64,000 bases of DNA from Physella acuta (lineage: Eukaryota; Mollusca; Gastropoda; Physidae). Below the pieces are notes generated by a model. It was not told the DNA's origin and ran no database searches. It saw only the letters and a program-made list of their open reading frames with translations. The stretch spans positions 30,016 through 94,015 of the forward strand of contig NW_026731870.1 in NCBI RefSeq assembly GCF_028476545.1. Direction: 5' to 3'. The position numbers and the translations under genes were made by a program. Shown here piece by piece: positions 58,251 through 64,000 of the stretch (the first letter of the stretch is position 1; the number at the start of each line of letters is the position of its first letter).

Positions 58251-61200
58251 ATCTGATGATTGAGGATGTTGTTTTAACTGGATTGCAAAGCTCTCAATGT
58301 TATGCTTATATTTTACATGCAGAAGTCAATAGAAAATTAAATTGATCTTAGCTACTACTTTAGTTAATAGTTTGACCTCCATCTTACTTGATTTACACAT
58401 ACTATTGCTAATGCCATCTGTGTAATAAATTAATCTGATTAATGCATTTGCCAATTATTGTTTTTCAATCTTCCAAATTTTACGTCCTTTAGCCTTTTAA
58501 TTTTTTTTATTTAAGAAAAACTTATTGTTTTTTTTTTAGCTTAGTCATTGAAAAAAGCCATATTTTTAAATCTGTTAACATTTGTCTTAGTGTATTGTTA
58601 CATGGAACTGAAAGATTACCAATTCAATTTTTACTACTTCTAAAGTGTATAGAATATTTAATTTAAAAAATACTTGCTGCATTCAGCCCATGTGGTTTTG
58701 AAAGTTTAATCATGCATTTGTTTTGTTGTTGTACTTGTTAAACATAATCAACAAGCATTTTAGTAAGGTATTTATGTGTATCATTACAACCTGATAAAGT
58801 ACTTTGGAGAGTTTGGTATAGATATTTTGTTTGAAGATTTTCTATGTATATCATAGATACATGTGTGTATGTATATATATATATTTAGTTCAATAATGGT
58901 GATGGACAGGTCTTGTTATTTTTTTCTTATTGTTATCGTGTGTTTAATTTTCTCATTGTGATAAGTTAGAGAATTTAAGTGCTGTCCAATGCCTTGTGCC
59001 TTGAGATAGCTTGAACTGTACATTTTACATCTTAGAAAGCATTCGTAAATACTTCACATCAAATTAATCATCTTACACTTACAGCAATATGAAAAAGTTA
59101 AATATATTTTAAAGTTCCTTTTTATTGCACTGTTCTCATCACCTCCAAGGGTAAAGTAAAATCACATTGTTTCTTAGCAGTCTTGTGGCTCATAATGAAA
59201 ATATTATTTGTTTGATAAATTATGATAACTTCAATCAAGGTGTGCTGAGCCATTGTTATTTGTTGAATATTTTGGTCTTTAAATTCATGGAAGGAATTAA
59301 ATTCAAACAGTATTGTGAGATTTTAGTGATGCCAAAGCCTGTTACTTTTTACAGTATATAAAAGTATTTAATGTGTAGTCTTTTTTTCTATAAAAAAAAA
59401 TATTTAAATACTAAAAAAAAGTTTTTTAGGTTGAAAACCGGTATACTTGAATTTCTTAGATTTAAACAGAAAAAAGAATTTTTAACATACTAATGCAGAA
59501 CTATCTTCTGTAATTTTATCTACAAGTCCTGAAAATGTATTTACAAATGTGTAAAATAGCTATTTCAAACTGAACTGTGTATCATAGTAATTATTCACAT
59601 GGTGTCATTGCATCTGTATTTTAGTTGCTTTTAACATTTGCTTTTTGTCTGAAACAATTTGTAACTTTCAACATTCATTTTAGTTTTAGCTTACTAAAAA
59701 AAATTTTTGCCCACTGTAAATATTGTATAATTATTGTGGCAATATGTTCTCATCAACTGAAATAGATTATTCTGCTTTCACCTTTTTAAAAACTATCTTA
59801 TTTGTTATTGTTTCATTATCTACAGTATAGAAGCTATTCACAGCGTGAGGCTGATGTAACTTTTTAATTGAAAGCAATATTAGTTACATGAGAAAAAAGT
59901 TAATATTTCTGATAGTATTAGACTTAATTTTAGTAGAAAGTTTATTTGCTGTGATTGTGGAACTGTGTCACTGTATAACAAACGCTTATCTAAGACTAAT
60001 TTGATCAAAAAAAATGCATTTATTATGTTTTAAGAAACAGGCCTTTTTTTTTTTAATTTCAGTTCCTATTTGTTGTCCTCTTCTCTTAAAGATAATCAAT
60101 TAACAAGTCTAGTCATTGAACTCATATTGTTTAAAGTCTGCTACTGTTTGTCTTGTGTTATCTGTTAATACATTTTGTACACATTAGTAGATTTACATTT
60201 ATGAACATTAAAAACAAGTATTTAATTTAAAAGCTGACTAATGTAATATTGGAATACACCAGGTGCAGACTATTATGTTTTATGTAGTGGACGTTAATTA
60301 TGCTGATTTTTTATCATTTGTAGGATTGATAAGTTGGTAACTTAATTAAATATTTAAATTATTTTAATCGTTAAAAATGAGACCAATTTGCACAATATTT
60401 TAAAAAACTTTTTCAACAAATAAAAATACCATTACACTTGCAATGTTTTAGCATTTTTCTGTGTGTAAATTTGAGAATTATTTAAAATGAGTTAATAAAA
60501 ACCAAGTTATTTCTATAAATAAATTGACCAATTAAACTGTCAACAGTTTTTAAATGTAAAGATTTAAAATCTGTTACAGTGTTATCATTACGTTTACTTT
60601 ATTCTATTTGACATCATCTAGGCTCTAAACATGGTAGAACTGATATAAATCAAGTATTTATTTTTTAAAATTTCATATTGAAAGTGCTTCCTGTTGATCA
60701 CATATACTGCTCGTGTAAATACTAAATGTGGTTAATACCAGTATTTATTCTTTTGTAGAAAATAATATTCAATTTATTGGTACTTACTAGATTCAATAGA
60801 ATTACCATCTAGAAGAGTTATGTTAAAAATATGAGAATGAATTTTGATTTCAGTGTTTGAACAGGCTGTATTTAGCAGTTGTTGTTTTTAAATGGGTATA
60901 GAGAATTATGTTGACCATATGATTTTTTTCTTCAGTTCATAGAAGGAATAAATGTTTATTAAGCTATACAAAGCCACTTAGAATTTATTCATGCAGTAGC
61001 TAAATATTGAACAAAATCAGTTGTTTTCTAATGTGTACATTCCATGACAAAACAATTATGATAATCATTCTGGTGTTGGTATTTTATTCAATTTTTAAAT
61101 TTTCACATAAACTTATTTCTGTTTCATTTGTAAATTGATACTCTAATTTCGGTTTTTGTTTGTTATTTCTTTTTTGGTACTGTTTTTCCCTTAAAAACCA

Positions 61201-62142
61201 CCTTAAAATTTGGTTGTTTTTTTTTTAAATGTTATTTCACTCACTATCATCTTAGAATTGTCTTGTTTTCAAATACTGTATAACTACCAGTTATAAATTT
61301 TTTAATGGTACCATCATGTATTCGAAGAGTATTCAGAAAAATCTTGTGCTTAACACCAGCTAATTTATCTTGTGGTCTTTGTTTTGATGCTAAACAACAT
61401 TGCAAATAAATGTAAACCTGATCAGCAACATCTAACTGGACTTGTTTTTTTTTTTTTTTAAGAACCCTTAATAATTGATTTTTTGAAACTACAGCTTGTA
61501 ATGTCTTAAGTCTACTATTTATTATTTAACTACAGAAACATTTTTATTACTATCTTGGGGGGGGGGGGGGGGGTGTAAATTTTTGCCTGAGATTTATTTC
61601 TATGCAGTGCTTCACTATATAGGCATCAATTGTATTAGTTAAATAATGTTAAATCTTGAGCAGATGCAATCGAAATCACTTTTTTTGTTTATATAAGAAT
61701 TTATATGTGCAGGTTCCATGTAATTTATTTAGGGAATCCAATTTCCTTTTTTTTTTACTTTCAGGAAAATGTTCCACAAAAGTTATGATGGAAATTTTTG
61801 TTTAAATATTTCCATTTAAGAGTAGTGGAAAATAGCCTTGACTTGTTAGATTCATCGCTGTGTAGGGTATATGTTAGTAATCAAAATTTTACCATTTTAA
61901 GGTCTAATTCCCAATGTTAGCTATCAAATATATAAAGCTTTATTTATGAAAGTAGTGCTTGTAGTAAAAGAGATTAACAGGCTTGAGGTAATAGATCAGA
62001 TATTAATTCGACAGATTTTTTCTCAACACTCACAAGGGCTATAACTATAACCAAAGACTGAATGTCTGTATTTAATCGGCATGACTATGTAGATTATCAA
62101 GAATAGTTGACACCATCTAATGACAGGGTGGTGACATTAAAG
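58251..62142. other. AT-rich 3' flank of SLC30A7, no gene seen
   Basis: Uniform AT-rich DNA without coding pattern follows the stop codon. Many AATAAA words are present (for example near 60420 and 61408), so a long 3' untranslated region is possible. A 20-base G tract lies at about 61556. Confidence 0.55.
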
Positions 62143-62297
62143 CAGAGTTTCTTTCAAGCATCTCTTCCGGAGGGGAGGGGGGGGGGGGTCTACTGCCCGC
62201 CCCACCCCCGAACGAAATGGAATTTATATAGACAATATAGACTTTTTAACAGTTCCCCCCCCCCCCCCCGATAAAAAAAAGTCTGGAAGAAACACTG
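62143..62297. mobile_element. hAT-like MITE with poly-C tracts
   Basis: The ends are CAGAGTTTCTTTCAAGCATC and CTGGAAGAAACACTG. The flanks CATTAAAG (62135-62142) and CATTAGAG (62298-62305) form an 8-bp duplication with one change. Part of the usual inside is missing. Confidence 0.82.
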
Positions 62298-62353
62298 CAT
62301 TAGAGTGTTAAAAACATTTGCAATTAACTGAACATTATTTGTTGTTTTTAAAC

Positions 62354-62570
62354 CAGGGGTCTCCAAACTTTTCAGTCCGAGGGCCGCATTAACTATCAAA
62401 TTTCAGTTCGGGGGCCATTTTCTTCCTGTCATGTCTTTGATTTTCCTGGGCAAAGTTCCTCAGACATCACCAACAAAATATTTTTCCTTGGACAAAAAGA
62501 TCTCCGCGGGCCGGATGAGATGACTTCGAGGGCCGTACCCGGCCCGCGAGCCGTAGTTTGGAGACCCCTG
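62354..62570. mobile_element. hAT MITE, CAGGGGTCTCCAAAC termini, perfect TSD
   Basis: The left end CAGGGGTCTCCAAACTTTTC and right end GTTTGGAGACCCCTG are inverted. TTTTAAAC flanks both sides (62346-62353 and 62571-62578). The inside has GAGGGCCGCATT and CCCGGCCCGCG. These ends closely resemble Charlie-type hAT MITEs known from many animals. Confidence 0.92.
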
Positions 62571-62590
62571 TTTTAAACAATGCTCTAGAA

Positions 62591-63102
62591 CAGGGGTCTC
62601 CAAACTTTTCAGCCCGAGGGGCCGCATTATCTATCAAATATAAGTTCGGGGGCCTAGTTTCTTCCAGGCATCTCATCGGGGTGGCGGAGACCCCTCCACC
62701 CGAGAAAAAAGTCTGAAAGAAACACTGTCGGGGACCGACAACACACTCAAGGTCCAAGTTTGTTCTCAAATTATTTCTCACGTCGGCCTACTTCATTTTG
62801 ATAAAGTTGGTTTGTTCCGAAATTTTAAAGTTACTTTGATGCAAAAGTTCTAATATTAGGAAAGTCTTCGTTGGGCAAATACCTATAAAACCCACCCGCC
62901 CTTATTTAAACATGTCTTTAAGTTTAAGGTGGTCATTTGCTTGGCATTGGCCACAATTACTTCAATGGTATTTGCACCCAATGCTACATTTTCAGTTTGT
63001 TTTGAACTTTTTTTTTTCCGCGGACAAAAAGATCTCCAAGGGCCAGAAGAGTGGACTTCACGGGCCGCATCCGGCCCGCGGGCCGTAGTTTGGAGACCCC
63101 TG
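62591..63102. mobile_element. Second hAT MITE of the same family, with a nested insertion
   Basis: Same termini as the neighbour at 62354-62570, with CTCTAGAA on both sides (62583-62590 and 63103-63110). Around 62655-62727 a short copy of the TTTCTTCCAGGCATC MITE interrupts it, so the latter inserted later. Apart from that the copy is longer than its neighbour and carries extra unique sequence (62730-63020). Confidence 0.88.
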
Positions 63103-63320
63103 CTCTAGAATACCAAAATAGAAACTTTACAATTTTTACATTATGGAGCAAAGTCTGGTCCCGTTGGTTTGATAAAGATGATCAATTTTCACTGGTTATT
63201 CCTACTGATTACATTTTATCAGATAACATCATCTTGATAAATTATGTGATTATGGTATCACAAAAATCTTACTATTTTAGCATTTTCTAGGAATATGAAA
63301 CTGTAATCTTATAAAACTGT

Positions 63321-63598
<278 letters not shown>

Positions 63599-63599
63599 T

Positions 63600-63799
63600 C
63601 AGAGTTTCTTCCAGACATCTTCCGAATTTTTTTACCGCCCCCCCCCCCCGAACGAAATGAAATTCATATAATTTATATATAAAATATATACTTTTAACAG
63701 TGTGGTCCCCCCCCCCCGAAGAAAGTCTACCGCCCCCCCCCCCCGAAAATTTCAAGTGCCCCCCCCCCCCCGGAGAAAAAAGTCTGGAAGAAAACACTG
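63600..63799. mobile_element. hAT-like MITE inserted in the GATA microsatellite
   Basis: The ends are CAGAGTTTCTTCCAGACATC and CTGGAAGAAAACACTG. The flanks TAGGTAGT (63592-63599) and TAGGTAGA (63800-63807) agree at 7 of 8 positions. It carries the usual four poly-C tracts. Confidence 0.8.
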
Positions 63800-63829
63800 T
63801 AGGTAGATAGATTAGATAGATATAGGCCA

Positions 63830-63980
63830 CAGAATTTTTTCCAGACTTTTTTTCTCGGGGGGGGGGGGCACTTGGAATTTTCAGGGGGGGGGCGTCACTG
63901 CTAAAAGTATGTTTTCTATATAAATTCCATTTCGTTAGGGGGGGCGGTAGACTTTCTAGTGATGCCTGAAAGAAACTCTG
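63830..63980. mobile_element. Inverted copy of the poly-C MITE
   Basis: It starts CAGAATTTTTTCCAGACTTT with G tracts and ends CCTGAAAGAAACTCTG, the opposite orientation to its neighbour at 63600-63799. No matching target duplication was found. Confidence 0.7.
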
Positions 63981-63983
63981 ATA

Positions 63984-64000
63984 CAGTGGCGTAGCGAGGT
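63984..64000. mobile_element. Left end of a CAGTGGCGTAG MITE, cut by the window edge
   Basis: CAGTGGCGTAGCGAGGT matches the terminus of the elements at 7798-8107 and 12448-12617. The rest lies outside the window. Confidence 0.6.

Overview
This is eukaryotic nuclear DNA, AT-rich and full of introns, most likely from a gastropod mollusc. The spliced genes give animal proteins of full length. The repeats (tRNA-headed SINEs, C/G-tract MITEs, long AT and GATA microsatellites, frequent GGCCTA and CTAGAT words) fit that group. The species cannot be told from the sequence.

Layout. Positions 1-12,150 are gene-poor and repeat-rich: a 2.8-kb foldback transposon with a 9-bp target duplication, a 30-34-bp minisatellite, several hAT-type MITEs, SINEs and a 2.4-kb inverted-repeat-bounded element filled with a 9-bp minisatellite. 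From 12,171 to 58,250 there are five spliced genes whose coding exons I joined by hand with consistent phases. They are: a 212-residue diverged IAP-like protein (degenerate BIR plus RING-like end, +, 12171-14812); UBE3C, a HECT ubiquitin ligase (-, 25 coding exons, 1087 residues, 35995-22254); DPH5, diphthine methyl ester synthase (+, 8 exons, 285 residues, 36550-42475); NADK2, mitochondrial NAD kinase (-, 9 exons, 460 residues, 51585-46009); and SLC30A7/ZnT7, a Golgi zinc transporter (+, 10 exons, 383 residues, 52048-58250). From 58,251 to the end there is AT-rich 3' sequence, then MITEs and a GATA microsatellite.

UBE3C/DPH5 and NADK2/SLC30A7 are two head-to-head pairs with start codons only 554 and 462 bp apart, so each pair probably shares a bidirectional promoter. 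IAP-like/UBE3C and DPH5/NADK2 converge on long AT-rich 3' regions. The genes serve separate housekeeping pathways (proteasome-linked ubiquitination, diphthamide on eEF2, mitochondrial NADP, secretory-pathway zinc), and no common pathway is implied. DPH5 and SLC30A7 are also neighbours in human, as I recall, which suggests old microsynteny.

The most unusual feature lies at the 3' end of UBE3C. Two minisatellites are expansions of the gene's own splice junctions: about 27 copies of a 35-bp unit spanning the exon 23 donor, and 11 copies of a 47-bp unit spanning the exon 25 acceptor. Nearly every copy keeps a good splice site. The decoy junctions I translated (the second and third donors, and the second, third and fourth acceptors) all reach a stop before the catalytic cysteine. 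A near-perfect 134-bp hairpin lies in the intron between exons 24 and 25.
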